A DNA stretch of 64,000 nt, taken from the NCBI RefSeq assembly GCF_040412085.2, contig NZ_CP115921.1, forward strand, positions 558,001-622,000, read 5' to 3'. The notes under the pieces are model-generated. The model searched no databases. It was not told the DNA's origin and saw only the letters and a list, made by a program, of their open reading frames with translations. A program made the position numbers and the translations under genes. Below, piece by piece: positions 27,974 to 37,290 of the stretch (position 1 is its first letter; every line of letters begins with the position of its first letter). The stretch is from Vibrio sp. CB1-14. GTDB lineage: Bacteria > Pseudomonadota > Gammaproteobacteria > Enterobacterales > Vibrionaceae.

Positions 27974-28624
27974 ATGAGAACTCTATTTTTACTCACCCTC
28001 GCCACCTTACTTTCGATCACAACCACATTCGCTGCCAGCGATGACACGATAGCTACTGCTCAGCCTTCTGATGACGAAACTGAACAGCCTTTGGTAAACA
28101 TAAACATGATGCTGGATCTCGACGGCATCGAGCAGTCAATCAATCGCTCTAGTGTTGCCATCGATAACTTAGCAACATCACTAACCTTACTATCACAAAA
28201 TGAAAGCTTGAACGAAGAACAGCGCCAAGTGTTGGTCGATACCATAGATAACATTAATGAACTTACGGAGATGTCTAAGTCGTCTCTAGCAGCCTTACCA
28301 GGAGCGCTTGAGCAATCTCAGAACTCTATTGCCAACAGCACGAAAAAGTTTGCTTATGATGTTCGCTTTAACGTACTGCTGCTGTTAGCACTGTTGGTGC
28401 TGTCAATTGTATTGGCATTGGTAGCGGCATACTGGCTATTGCTACGTCCAATGCAAGGCACCATTTTGCACGCAACTCGCAACGTTTCCAAAATGGCGAC
28501 GGCGATTCACAAAACCGCTGAATCGCTTGAAACGACCACCGAAAACCAAAAAATCATCACCCAGCACCTGCATGAGACTGAGTCTATTCACACTCAACCT
28601 GCTGACCAAACATCCCTTAGTTGA
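27974..28624 (+). CDS. Exported single-pass membrane protein with coiled coils, unknown function
   Basis: 216 residues. Signal peptide MRTLFLLTLATLLSITTTFAAS, an acidic stretch, a helical heptad-like region rich in N, S, L and E (about 40-130), one strong transmembrane helix (FNVLLLLALLVLSIVLALVAAYWLLL, about residues 136-161) and a second coiled-coil tail. The architecture recalls the membrane-proximal part of a chemoreceptor but without a signalling hairpin. ATG 27974 preferred over 27968 because GAG lies six bases upstream. The 3' end overlaps the convergent SgrR-like gene by 31 bp. Confidence 0.65.
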   Translation: MRTLFLLTLATLLSITTTFAASDDTIATAQPSDDETEQPLVNINMMLDLDGIEQSINRSSVAIDNLATSLTLLSQNESLNEEQRQVLVDTIDNINELTEMSKSSLAALPGALEQSQNSIANSTKKFAYDVRFNVLLLLALLVLSIVLALVAAYWLLLRPMQGTILHATRNVSKMATAIHKTAESLETTTENQKIITQHLHETESIHTQPADQTSLS

Positions 28625-30375
28625 GGCCAACCCCAAGAGGTGATCTCAACGCCTTTTATCACACCTTCAAAGCTCAATGTCTGCCTATGGTGGAACATTG
28701 GGCTTATCACCCCTTCATGAATCAACATAGAACCAAACGGCTCTAGTTCAGTGAGATAATCTTTGGCCTCACTATTAGCACGGATCTGGTTGATCTCTTT
28801 AATAAGCCAAGTACTCAGTTCGTCACCAATCGTTGCATGAAGAACAGGATCACTCAAAAAGAACAAGAGCGCCGAAACCTGATAGTTATCATCAAGGTTG
28901 AGACTGCTGAGCACTAACTCTTCTTCAAACCCTTGGTTGAATGACTTATCAATAAACTCATCAAAGCTATAATCATGCAGGATTACCTCTACCCCTTGCT
29001 GTTGTAAAAGGCGTTTCATCGCCTTAGCACCGCGAGTGATCCCTGGGTGATGATAGAAAGCAATATTCAGCGTATCGGGTAGCATTACGGTATTAGAGCT
29101 AAGACGTTTAATCGGCTGCCAAAAAGGGAAAAAGTTGGTCGCATTTTGGGCGCCAAACTTTTGGTCGTCCCGTTGCAATTGCTTCCAAATTTGTTCTCCA
29201 CTAAGCGCCTGGCTCAGCCAGCGGCGTTGGTCATGATTCAGGTTGGTGTTCCGCTGATTAAAAATCATGAACATACATCCGTGTTCGATACGAGCTTTCG
29301 AATCCGTTCTCCCCTCACTTTTACCTTCGTCCGCTAAATAGTCGAGCTCTGGATGTGAAATCACGGGAGTCGCTTCATGACCTACGCTGTCGGTGACTGA
29401 ATGATTGCAACTGGTGGACTCTTCCGAAAACAGATCCTTCTTAAGCGACCATATTGATACCTGATCGGTCAACGCGCGCAAGCCGTGGTAGCGGTCATTG
29501 GCGGTAAGTTCCATCTTCTCCAAAGTATGTTCCGCCAGCGAAAATACACCGCACCCAATCACAGGTTTGGTTGTTGAACTCGATGCCGAACTCAATGACT
29601 CTCTCGGCTCAATGGAGTATTTGAGATCAGTAAGTAATGCAGCAAACCCTTTGTCTTGCCGCGTCAGCGTTACCTCAAGAGTATTTTCTGCCACCGCTTC
29701 GATACTCACCACATGATCTAACTCATTTCGAAAGTAAGGTAACGATTGTGCATAAGCCAAGCTTTCCGACACTGCTTTGGCATCCACGCGGCCGCCATTG
29801 TGGAAGTAAACCGACGGGCGAAGGTAGAATCGCCAAACGTGAAAGTTTTGTTCTGCCTCCCAATGATGAGCAATATCTGCGACAACGTCTCCTTGCTCAT
29901 TTAACGTCACTAACCCAGCGTGTACCTGACGAATCAAAAATCGCTCACTGTTGCGTTGTGGGCGCCGTGGTGACAACTCCGTAAAAGAACGATTGTAGGT
30001 CAACTGTACTCGCACTTTGCCTTCGGAGACCTGAGCACCGGCATTTTGTTGCAACAGTTGCCCAAAGGCAACTTGGTCATGTTGAAGAAACTCTAACGCC
30101 TTGTCGTATTGGCTCGACTTCACCCAGCCCGATGCCACATCTCGTTTGACCTCGTCATCGCTTAACGCACGAATTAGAGTTGAGCGTTGATTGCGCCCCA
30201 CTCTTGGAAGCCATGATATCCAGCGCTTTTCAGTCATCATTTTGAGAATGGATCTTGTATGCCGCGGACTGGCGAACAGCATCTCCGACACCTGTCCTAG
30301 AGTCACCGCGTGCTCTTTACCCAACTCCAAACCTAACAGGCGCTGATAATAGCGGTAGAGATTAATAGATTCCAA
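28594..30375 (-). CDS. SgrR-family regulator (DNA-binding domain plus solute-binding domain)
   Basis: 593 residues. The N-terminus (1-110; YRYYQRLLGL, VTLGQVSEMLFASPRHTRSILKMM, GWISWLPRVGRNQRSTL-like) is the SgrR winged-helix domain, and the remainder is an SBP_bac_5-type solute-binding domain (RQVHAGLVTLNEQGDVVADIAHHWE, WRFYLRPSVYFHNGGRVDAKAV). In E. coli SgrR activates the sRNA SgrS under glucose-phosphate stress. Here the divergent region instead holds a 46-codon ORF and a large hairpin. Convergent 31-bp overlap with the preceding gene. Role here is inferred by family. Confidence 0.82.
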   Translation of the reverse strand: MESINLYRYYQRLLGLELGKEHAVTLGQVSEMLFASPRHTRSILKMMTEKRWISWLPRVGRNQRSTLIRALSDDEVKRDVASGWVKSSQYDKALEFLQHDQVAFGQLLQQNAGAQVSEGKVRVQLTYNRSFTELSPRRPQRNSERFLIRQVHAGLVTLNEQGDVVADIAHHWEAEQNFHVWRFYLRPSVYFHNGGRVDAKAVSESLAYAQSLPYFRNELDHVVSIEAVAENTLEVTLTRQDKGFAALLTDLKYSIEPRESLSSASSSTTKPVIGCGVFSLAEHTLEKMELTANDRYHGLRALTDQVSIWSLKKDLFSEESTSCNHSVTDSVGHEATPVISHPELDYLADEGKSEGRTDSKARIEHGCMFMIFNQRNTNLNHDQRRWLSQALSGEQIWKQLQRDDQKFGAQNATNFFPFWQPIKRLSSNTVMLPDTLNIAFYHHPGITRGAKAMKRLLQQQGVEVILHDYSFDEFIDKSFNQGFEEELVLSSLNLDDNYQVSALLFFLSDPVLHATIGDELSTWLIKEINQIRANSEAKDYLTELEPFGSMLIHEGVISPMFHHRQTLSFEGVIKGVEITSWGWPQLRDVWSAG

Positions 30376-30559
30376 TAATAGGCACTCCCAGCGAAAAGTA
30401 GCGTTCCTTATTTTAGCTCCAAGCGGAGGATTTAGCTATGAGTTCGCTATATAGCCCAAATTAAGGCACCAATTCAGATCTAATCGCTCTGTTTTTCGCT
30501 TCCCTATAAAGACTCATACTACGTACATGTTCAAAGACAAGCACAGCCGGAGCCCGCAA

Positions 30560-30700
30560 ATGAAATCCAATAGCCACGCAAAGTCAGCCCATCCATTGAC
30601 AACCTATTACCTAAACCAGATTGCCAACCAAAAGCATCGTCCACGTTGGCAAACTGAAGCGCTAGTTCAACTAGCTAAAACTTGTCAGTTCCTGAAATAA
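30560..30700 (+). CDS. Small ORF (46 codons) divergent from the SgrR-like gene
   Basis: Starts ATG AAA TCC with GGAG seven bases upstream, a good ribosome site. Product begins MKSNSHAKSAHPLTTYYL and ends TEALVQLAKTCQFLK; basic, without signal or membrane segment. It sits where enterics place sgrS/sgrT relative to sgrR, but I see no clear sequence match to E. coli SgrT. A large inverted repeat begins ten bases after its stop. May be a genuine small protein or the open reading frame of a dual-function RNA. Confidence 0.5.
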   Translation: MKSNSHAKSAHPLTTYYLNQIANQKHRPRWQTEALVQLAKTCQFLK

Positions 30701-30709
30701 ACCGAATTG

Positions 30710-30773
30710 CGATAGCTGGGGAAGCATGTTTATGCTCCCCCCCAATTAAACATTTCTATTTCCCCAGCTATCG
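30710..30773 (+). repeat. Long inverted repeat with an alternative inner hairpin
   Basis: Arms 30710-30723 (CGATAGCTGGGGAA) and 30760-30773 are perfect 14-bp complements. The left arm can instead pair locally: GGGG and AGCAT (30718-30727) with ATGCT and CCCC (30732-30740) around a GTTT loop. No T run follows either form, so this is not a simple terminator. The rest of 30376-31084 contains nothing else convincing. Confidence 0.7.
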
Positions 30774-31084
30774 TCTCCGCAAAACAACTATTCGCACAAA
30801 GCAGCCATTCCCACAAAACAGCTCAGACAAGAAAAGTCTGACACCTTGGCAAGCGGGTAAACGATTCGAAGATCTCTTGCTACCACTCATGACAAAAAAC
30901 TGTGAGCTCAACGAGCTTTATAGCGATCAAACAGTTAGCTAATATTCACGTTGTTCGATATTGCCATTACTGGTTCACCGGCTCCACATGCACACGCTTT
31001 GACATCTTTATTCACACAAATCTGTCCTTAGGCAAAAAAACCACGTGCTAGACTATGCATCTTTTTTACTCAACCATTACGAAA

Positions 31085-32215
31085 ATGTCTTTCACACAAC
31101 GTGTTGCAATAACAGCCTCTGTTGGCCTGTCAACGATAATGCTAACGCCAATTTCAAGCGCTACAGGGCTTAATTTTTGGGAATCATCCACCTCTAACAG
31201 TGCCCTAGCCAGTGCAAACGGTGCATCCGCGGTCGACGCCAGTATCTTGGCGACAGCGCCATCGAGTATGACGCAGTTAGAGTCGACTACGGTAACAGCG
31301 AGTGTGACTCGTTACCAAGTGGACACCGATTACGACATTTTGGGAACCAAATCCTCCTACTCTAAGGCCAACCCCATCCCGGCTGGTTTCTTGGTGATAC
31401 CTCTTGAATCAAATTGGTATGTCGGATTGGCCGCATACAGCCGTACGGCAGCAGATATTTCGATTTCAGAATTTAAACTTCCACCTCCTCTTAACCTGCG
31501 TATCTTGGATCAAGCTCGTGTTCGACCTATTGTGGTCTCTTTTGCACCAAGCGTAGCGTACAAAATGGGAGATGTGAGTCTCGGTGTTACTCTCGAATAT
31601 CAATACGCTGACTACCTTCTTGAGCGCAATGACTGCAATTTCTGGGGCAAATGTAGCCTAGAAGCAACAGAAGGGAATACTAATGGTTGGAGCGGTGCGC
31701 TAAGTGCAACATGGCAAGCTAACTCGTGGTTAACACTGGCTGCTACACATAGACTAGCGAGCGATTTCGGGGACAGTAATATTCAGTTTGACCTGCCATC
31801 TATAACCAGCGTCTACGGCACCATCGCAATCACTGACAACTGGTCTTGGCATAACACCTTCAGCTTGTCGCGTTGGGATGGACAAGGTGTGACTTATGCC
31901 GATTACAGCGATCCTATCCAGCTACTCAAGGGATCTCGTCATAGCAAACGTTATGCAACGTCGATGGAATACAGAATTGGTGATTTGGCACTGCGTGGTG
32001 GCGTAAGCATCGATGAAGCGATTGATTCATTTGGTGGCGAAGATGTACGTTATCGCCTAGGTGCCGCTTATTCGTTCAGTGACAATCTAACCTTAGATTT
32101 AAGCGGTTTCAGTGAGCACTACGCGAGAAAGAACGTAAAGGTGACTAACGATCTTCAAGTTGACGTACTCAATCAAGGCTATGGCATCAGCTTGGGCATG
32201 ACTTATCGCTACTAA
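31085..32215 (+). CDS. FadL/OmpP1-like outer-membrane transport protein
   Basis: 376 residues. A signal peptide (MSFTQRVAITASVGLSTIML, cleavage near SSA-TG) is followed by TGLNFWESSTSNSALASANGASAVDASILATAPSSM, the plug-type N-terminus of FadL-family channels, then alternating beta strands ending in an aromatic C-terminus GISLGMTYRY, as expected for an outer-membrane barrel. FadL proteins import long-chain fatty acids or other hydrophobics. It is shorter than FadL proper (~420), and the start could be 31055. No neighbouring fatty-acid genes. Confidence 0.75.
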   Translation: MSFTQRVAITASVGLSTIMLTPISSATGLNFWESSTSNSALASANGASAVDASILATAPSSMTQLESTTVTASVTRYQVDTDYDILGTKSSYSKANPIPAGFLVIPLESNWYVGLAAYSRTAADISISEFKLPPPLNLRILDQARVRPIVVSFAPSVAYKMGDVSLGVTLEYQYADYLLERNDCNFWGKCSLEATEGNTNGWSGALSATWQANSWLTLAATHRLASDFGDSNIQFDLPSITSVYGTIAITDNWSWHNTFSLSRWDGQGVTYADYSDPIQLLKGSRHSKRYATSMEYRIGDLALRGGVSIDEAIDSFGGEDVRYRLGAAYSFSDNLTLDLSGFSEHYARKNVKVTNDLQVDVLNQGYGISLGMTYRY

Positions 32216-32284
32216 CTACCATTTAGTAGAACGAGTGTTTTGAAGCTACAAGTGTTTTGAAATAATTGGTGCTTTACGATACAT

Positions 32285-32308
32285 GGTGCTCTGCTATCTC
32301 AGAGCACC
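32285..32308. terminator. Hairpin between FadL-like and L,D-transpeptidase genes
   Basis: Perfect 9-bp stem GGTGCTCTG/CAGAGCACC with a 6-nt loop between convergent genes; no clear T run, so a weak terminator. Confidence 0.5.
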
Positions 32309-32334
32309 TAATTTGCAGTCAGAGTTGTTCATCG

Positions 32335-32838
32335 TTACCAACGAATGTAGATAGGGGTGCCTATTTTCACCAAAGAAACGAGTTCATCCATCTCTTCATT
32401 AGTGATGGCGATACAGCCATTCGTCCAATCAAAACTCTGAATAAACTGTGCCGCTCGGCGATCGCCATTTTTTAAACCGTGGATCTTGATGTTACCACCT
32501 GGGCTGACCCCCAAACTCTCCGCTCGATTCTTGTCTCTGAGGTTGGGATAGCTAATGTGCATTGAGCGATAAAAGGCCGAATCATCCATCACGAAGTCTA
32601 AGTAATACTTTCCTTCTGGCGTGCGGTTGTCCCCTTCTTGGATCTTATGGCCGCGTGGACTCTTACCCAGAGCAATACGATACTCCCGAACCACAACGTC
32701 ACCGTCCATCAAATACATTCGCCTGACAGACTTTTTCACTTCCACGCGATCAACCACTGCCTGTTTTTCAAGCACAAAACCTTGAGCTTGCGTAGGCAAC
32801 GCGATGACCATCACCAAAACTAATAACCACTTATACAT
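32335..32838 (-). CDS. Exported L,D-transpeptidase-family (YkuD) protein
   Basis: 167 residues with signal peptide MYKWLLVLVMVIALPTQAQG. The YkuD core carries IKIHGLKNG and the catalytic SFDWTNGCIAITNEEMDEL (His...Cys in the family pattern HG...TxGCI). Such enzymes crosslink peptidoglycan stem peptides or attach lipoproteins in the periplasm; the short YafK-like architecture could also cleave. Start has AGGAAAG upstream. Isolated gene. Confidence 0.87.
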   Translation of the reverse strand: MYKWLLVLVMVIALPTQAQGFVLEKQAVVDRVEVKKSVRRMYLMDGDVVVREYRIALGKSPRGHKIQEGDNRTPEGKYYLDFVMDDSAFYRSMHISYPNLRDKNRAESLGVSPGGNIKIHGLKNGDRRAAQFIQSFDWTNGCIAITNEEMDELVSLVKIGTPIYIRW

Positions 32839-33113
32839 CAGTCTTTCCTCTCATACCCCAAGCAAATCAAGCCTTGGGAGGCCGATTCTACCCCTTCCCA
32901 CTCTAGGTTCCAACGAAAAGTCCTAGTTATGGGTTGAGCTCTGAACGCTATTTGATGCAAGCGACTGAATACATTATAGGAATAGATTCATCTTGTTTTT
33001 GTTGTCATATGACAACACTGTTTTTATTAAATCCCCATATATCAACAATAATAAATTGACTAAACTACTTAGCAACTTCACAGAGAAGTCCAAACAATCG
33101 TTAAGGTGAACAC

Positions 33114-33833
33114 ATGAAAAAGCTCGTTGTTATTACAGGTGCCAGCTCTGGTATTGGTGAAGCTATTGCTCGTCGTCTAAGTGACGCTGGCCATCCTCTA
33201 TTACTGCTTGCTCGTCGCGTCGAAAAACTTGAAGCACTAGAATTACCAAACACTTTGTGTGAAAAAGTCGACATTACTGACAAAGCGACTTTCGAAGCAG
33301 CGATTCAAAAAGCGGAACAAGCTTTTGGCCCTGCTGACGCGTTAATCAACAACGCAGGTGTCATGCTACTTGGCCAAATCGACACTCAAGAGGCATCTGA
33401 GTGGAAAGCCATGTTCGACGTCAACGTGATTGGCCTTCTAAATGGTATGCAAGCGGTGCTGGCACCAATGAAAGCACGCAATGCTGGTACTATCATCAAC
33501 ATCAGCTCCATTGCTGGACGTAAAACCTTTGGTAATCACGCTGCATACTGCGGTACTAAATTTGCCGTGCATGCTATCTCTGAAAACGTGCGTGAAGAAG
33601 TGGCTGAATCTGATGTACGTGTTGTCACTATCGCTCCAGGTGCCGTTGAGACCGAGCTGCTGTCACATACAACTTCTCAAGAGATCAAAGACGGCTACGA
33701 TGAGTGGAAAGAGGTCATGGGCGGCGTACTAGCGGCTGATGATGTGGCGAGAGCCGTTGAGTTCGCTTACGCGCAGCCTCAAAATGTGTGTGTTCGAGAA
33801 ATCGTTCTGGCGCCAACTCGTCAGCAGCCATAG
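33114..33833 (+). CDS. Short-chain dehydrogenase/reductase
   Basis: 239 residues, classical SDR: nucleotide motif TGASSGIGEAIARRL, NNAG (ALINNAGVML), catalytic Ser in INISSIAGRK and the YxxxK motif YCGTK. C-terminal APGAVETELLSHT. Reduces or oxidises a small alcohol/ketone with NAD(P)H; the closest family feeling is the YdfG-like serine/3-hydroxy acid dehydrogenases. AAGGTG precedes the start. A strong terminator follows. Confidence 0.9.
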   Translation: MKKLVVITGASSGIGEAIARRLSDAGHPLLLLARRVEKLEALELPNTLCEKVDITDKATFEAAIQKAEQAFGPADALINNAGVMLLGQIDTQEASEWKAMFDVNVIGLLNGMQAVLAPMKARNAGTIINISSIAGRKTFGNHAAYCGTKFAVHAISENVREEVAESDVRVVTIAPGAVETELLSHTTSQEIKDGYDEWKEVMGGVLAADDVARAVEFAYAQPQNVCVREIVLAPTRQQP

Positions 33834-33850
33834 GCGCTTTTTTTAACAGT

Positions 33851-33878
33851 GGCGATGCTCAGTAGCATCGCCTTTTTT
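33851..33878 (+). terminator. Terminator of the SDR gene
   Basis: 9-bp stem GGCGATGCT/AGCATCGCC, CAGT loop, then TTTTTT. The remaining gap to 34140 is AT-rich with no other recognisable feature. Confidence 0.9.
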
Positions 33879-34140
33879 ATGACCATTTTTTAGCCATTAA
33901 AGCCAATCCAATTTAAAAAATACGTCTGAAAAGCAGCAAATAAATGAATCGAAACACTTTGAATATAAGTATTGCAAAACGTTTATTTTGTAATCAGTTG
34001 TAATTCTATGACGCTGTCTGATTTTTCAGCATATAGTTGCAAAAGCTTTATTATTAGTAGCGTCATATCGCAAATCCCTTCTCTTCCCTGGCGTAAAATA
34101 GCGTTAGTCAATAACGATTCCTGAATGAAGGAGAAGTGAA

Positions 34141-34281
34141 ATGGATAGAATTATCAATACCTTAGGTTTATGCATCATTGCAAGTAAGTACGCTATCGTG
34201 CTCTTAATGGCGGGTATCACATTCAGTACTGGTGTGATAGCAGCAGAGCTACTTTACACAGGGATGGAAAACTCTGAATAA
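34141..34281 (+). CDS. Small single-pass membrane protein (46 residues)
   Basis: ATG preceded by AAGGAGAAGTGAA, an excellent ribosome site. The product MDRIINTLGLCIIASKYAIV... has one hydrophobic helix of about 25 residues (about 17-41) and a short acidic tail ending GMENSE. No family recognised. Its length and coding signal make it a likely genuine small membrane protein missed by length-limited gene callers. Confidence 0.65.
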   Translation: MDRIINTLGLCIIASKYAIVLLMAGITFSTGVIAAELLYTGMENSE

Positions 34282-34528
34282 GCGGTTTGTAGGGAATATA
34301 TCGCGACAGACCTCTATTTAACCTTTTCGTTGCTTTATATTATATTTGGGAGCTTTTGCTCCCATTTTTATATCAATTGAACTTTGGCCTTTGCTCGTGG
34401 CATTTACAGAGCCTGACCTCGTTACACAACCTTCTCACAACGCAAGATTTATCTTCACCTTACTATGCCGCTTGGACTAAGTTGCAGGTACAATGGGCTT
34501 CGCATTGTTGTTTGAAAAGGGACAACCC

Positions 34529-35254
34529 ATGTTCGCTGATTGGTTTAGCCAAACATCGCTTATTGCCATGCTGCTCATTTTTGTTGGCTCCTACGTGCAA
34601 ACCGCCATTGGTTTTGGGCTGGCCATTGTAGCCGCGCCTTTGCTCTTCCAAGTATCTCCCGACTACGTGCCTGCGCCGATCTGTTTAGTTGCGCTCTTTA
34701 TTTCGATCCTCAACGCAATGAAGCATCGCAGCAGCATTGCCATTGGTGGGCTCAAAATGGCCATCATTGGGCGTATCCCGGGTTCTATTGCTGGCGCTGG
34801 GCTTCTGCTTTATGTATCAACGCAAGTATTGTCACTTTGGTTAGGGTTACTGGTTGTCTTTGCGGTTGTCGTCAGCCTGCTTCCTGTTCGCATTGAGCCG
34901 ACTCCTGTAAGAATGGGGATCGCTGGTTTCTTCTCGGGCTTTTTTGGTACCAGCAGCGGCATTGGTGGCCCACCAATGGCATTGTTGCTTCAACACCAAG
35001 AAGCCAATCAGCTGCGCGGCAACCTCTCTGCATTTTTTGTGTTTAGCTCGTTTATTTCACTCCTGATGCAAGCACCCATTGGTTTTTTAACCACGCACCA
35101 TTTGTTTATTACGGTTCCACTTATCCCAGCAGCATGGCTTGGCTACCAGTTAGCTAAGCTCACCACAGACTCGTTGCCGAAAGAGAAGATTCGCCTTGCA
35201 GCACTAGTGCTATGTTCATTAAGTGGCATCACCGCCATTTGGCAGAGCTTTTAG
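34529..35254 (+). CDS. TauE/SafE-family sulfite/anion exporter-like permease
   Basis: 241 residues, about eight hydrophobic segments. TauE/SafE hallmarks are FVGSYVQTAIGFGLAIVAAPLLF near the start and GFFSGFFGTSSGIGGPPMALLL in the second half. Family members move sulfite, sulfoacetate or other organic anions across the inner membrane. Start at 34529 is supported by AAGGGA nine bases upstream; an ATG at 34493 lacks a site. Stand-alone gene, substrate unknown. Confidence 0.85.
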   Translation: MFADWFSQTSLIAMLLIFVGSYVQTAIGFGLAIVAAPLLFQVSPDYVPAPICLVALFISILNAMKHRSSIAIGGLKMAIIGRIPGSIAGAGLLLYVSTQVLSLWLGLLVVFAVVVSLLPVRIEPTPVRMGIAGFFSGFFGTSSGIGGPPMALLLQHQEANQLRGNLSAFFVFSSFISLLMQAPIGFLTTHHLFITVPLIPAAWLGYQLAKLTTDSLPKEKIRLAALVLCSLSGITAIWQSF

Positions 35255-35300
35255 ATTCACCTATCCACTTTTACTCGTTGCTGTCAAATCAACAAGCACA

Positions 35301-35326
35301 AAAAAGGAGCGAAATCGCTCCTTTTT
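35301..35326. terminator. Bidirectional terminator, TauE-like / MFS genes
   Basis: 12-bp perfect stem AAAAAGGAGCGA/TCGCTCCTTTTT with a 2-nt loop centre between convergent genes. Confidence 0.9.
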
Positions 35327-35347
35327 CATCGCTCAAATCAAACTAGA

Positions 35348-36604
35348 TTACGCATGTTTTGCGTCAGCAGAGTGATCTGATGATTGCTTGTCACGCGTTA
35401 CAATCCAAATGGCAACAAACGCTATCGCTGTCAGTACACCAATCGCGACCGGTAGTGCGCTCCAGCTAAATTCTTCAACGGTAAAGCCACTGATTGCGCT
35501 ACCTGTAGCAAAACCGATTGAGATGAAGAACATCATTAGACCTTGTGTGTAACCTGCACCAACACGCGTCAAACGTGATGCAACCGCTGGTGAACACATG
35601 TCTGTAACGGTAATGCCTTGCAGGTAAATAATGACCAAAGCCATTGGCAGAATCACTGTAGGGATAAACTGAAGCTCTGCGATAAAGTATAGCGCCACGA
35701 TAACCACAATCGATGCGACAGTACATAGCTTAAATAGTGCTGTGGGACCAAACTTCGCAGAGAAACGCTCTGCTGCGACAACAATAATCAGACCTAGTAC
35801 CGCTGAAATTGACAGGCTGGTTGCCGACAAGGCTTCTGAAACCGTAAAGGCATTTTTCATTAGGTTAGGGAACTGGGCTTGGAATGCACCTTGACCCGCA
35901 CACAATGCCGCTACCGCAAATAGAAACAGACCAAACTTAGAGAAAATCACTTTGATTAGGTTCACTTTCTCTTGAGCTTCTTCTGCCGCCGCCTTTTCAC
36001 GCGCTTCTGCCGTATCCAGCACACGCTGACCCGCTTCTTTATTGGTTAGAAAAGTAATCACTGACAGCACCGCAACAGTCGCCATCATAGTGTAGAAGCT
36101 TGTCTCGTAGCCAAAACCACCATCAGTTAGGGCAGCCAGTGCGCCGCCACCCAATAGCGTACCAATGATTGCAGCTTGCGCCATACGTCCTAGCTTTAAT
36201 GCTTCCGTCTTATTGTCATAACCTGCAAACGCGATAAACACTGGGTTAAGCATTAGCAATGTCGCCGAACCTAAACCAAAGAACACCGAACCAATTGCCA
36301 TCATGTTGAAATCTGTACCCGCTGCGATGTAGCAGAAACCCGCAACGATATACGCAATCATACCAAGGAACTGTGCTAGGCGATGCGCCTTAAATTTATC
36401 GGCCAATAAACCAATGACTGGAGCTGCAAGACCTGCAACACCGAAGAACCCCATTGCTAGACCAGCGTTTGCAAAGCTGCCTGTGCGCTCTGCAACAAAG
36501 GCAGGCATGACAATCGGAATGAAAACTAGCTGTACAAAGCCGTAGGCAAGGTGGGCAGAGAACCAAAGTTCGATCCCAAGTTTGTTAAATAGATTTTTTA
36601 GCAT
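35348..36604 (-). CDS. Major facilitator superfamily transporter
   Basis: 418 residues from ATG 36604, twelve hydrophobic segments split by a charged loop (KEAGQRVLDTAEAREKAAAEE). N-terminal FSAHLAYGFVQLVFIPIVMPAFVAERTG and the GLLADKFKAHRLAQFLG loop are MFS-like. An in-frame ORF extends to 36739 but the extra 45 residues are polar and unlike the family. No neighbouring gene indicates a substrate. Confidence 0.8.
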   Translation of the reverse strand: MLKNLFNKLGIELWFSAHLAYGFVQLVFIPIVMPAFVAERTGSFANAGLAMGFFGVAGLAAPVIGLLADKFKAHRLAQFLGMIAYIVAGFCYIAAGTDFNMMAIGSVFFGLGSATLLMLNPVFIAFAGYDNKTEALKLGRMAQAAIIGTLLGGGALAALTDGGFGYETSFYTMMATVAVLSVITFLTNKEAGQRVLDTAEAREKAAAEEAQEKVNLIKVIFSKFGLFLFAVAALCAGQGAFQAQFPNLMKNAFTVSEALSATSLSISAVLGLIIVVAAERFSAKFGPTALFKLCTVASIVVIVALYFIAELQFIPTVILPMALVIIYLQGITVTDMCSPAVASRLTRVGAGYTQGLMMFFISIGFATGSAISGFTVEEFSWSALPVAIGVLTAIAFVAIWIVTRDKQSSDHSADAKHA

Positions 36605-37115
36605 AACTATTCTGCGCATCCCTCTTGCTTGTCTGAAAGCACTGTTTGCTTTCATACCGCAAAATTTCAGCAAGCATCCTTCTGGTAAATAAGTAGGCCA
36701 CCGTGGCCTTTCATTCTGACTGGTATCAAACAAGTACAATAACCCTACGACGACAGATTAAATGTTACTTCGTGTGTAACATTTATTTATGTTATCTATA
36801 GAACATATCGCTTTGCTTGTTGATTATTAACTTACTACCAAACTTAAATATTGAAATAGCCTGAATCAATATTTTGAAAAAATAGTCATGCTCAATGTCT
36901 CAAAATTATAAAATCCTCTAATTTGAAAAAGCCAATTGCTAAACAAACGTTAAATAATCAACTAAATGGGGCAAATAACGTTCTAAAAAGGTTAAAAATA
37001 AGCATCTTTTATAGCCACATTGACCTATAATGATGAAAAATAGAACAATATGTCATCCAGCAAAAATTCGAATAGAAGTGGGCAAATTTAATTCCGACCT
37101 AATTTAATTCCCAAT

Positions 37116-37161
37116 AAAAATACCGCAGTAAAATACCCGGGTAATTTACTGCGGTATTTTT
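37116..37161. terminator. Very strong rho-independent-type hairpin
   Basis: 17-bp perfect arms 37116-37132 and 37145-37161 (AAAAATACCGCAGTAAA) with an inner palindrome TACCCGGGTA; T runs on both strands. No annotated gene ends immediately before it on either strand. Confidence 0.8.
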
Positions 37162-37260
37162 CCACTTGGGGAAATGAATTTATTCATAAGTTGATTTCTA
37201 TAGCTAGATATTCAAAATGATAAAATAAAACAAAGGATAAATATCGAAGATGTACAAAAG

Positions 37261-37285
37261 TTGAACCAGCAGAATGCTGGTTCAA
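37261..37285 (-). terminator. Terminator of the small secreted protein gene
   Basis: Perfect 11-bp stem TTGAACCAGCA/TGCTGGTTCAA, 3-nt loop, followed on the minus strand by CTTTTG; begins six bases after the stop of the 37291-37446 gene. Confidence 0.75.
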
Positions 37286-37290
37286 TCGGA

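Larger units (their letters stand above)
36605..37290. other. AT-rich intergenic region with a strong hairpin
   Basis: 686 bp with no protein-coding gene. It contains a very strong inverted repeat (separate entry), a short direct repeat AATTTAATTCC at about 37086 and 37101, and a TTGACC-TATAAT sequence at 37021-37032. A small RNA ending at the hairpin is possible (see findings). Confidence 0.4.

Noticed and set aside
30682..30942. 86-codon open frame across the inverted repeat
   Set aside because: It starts at TTG with no ribosome site, reads through the hairpin arms and has no protein-like pattern.
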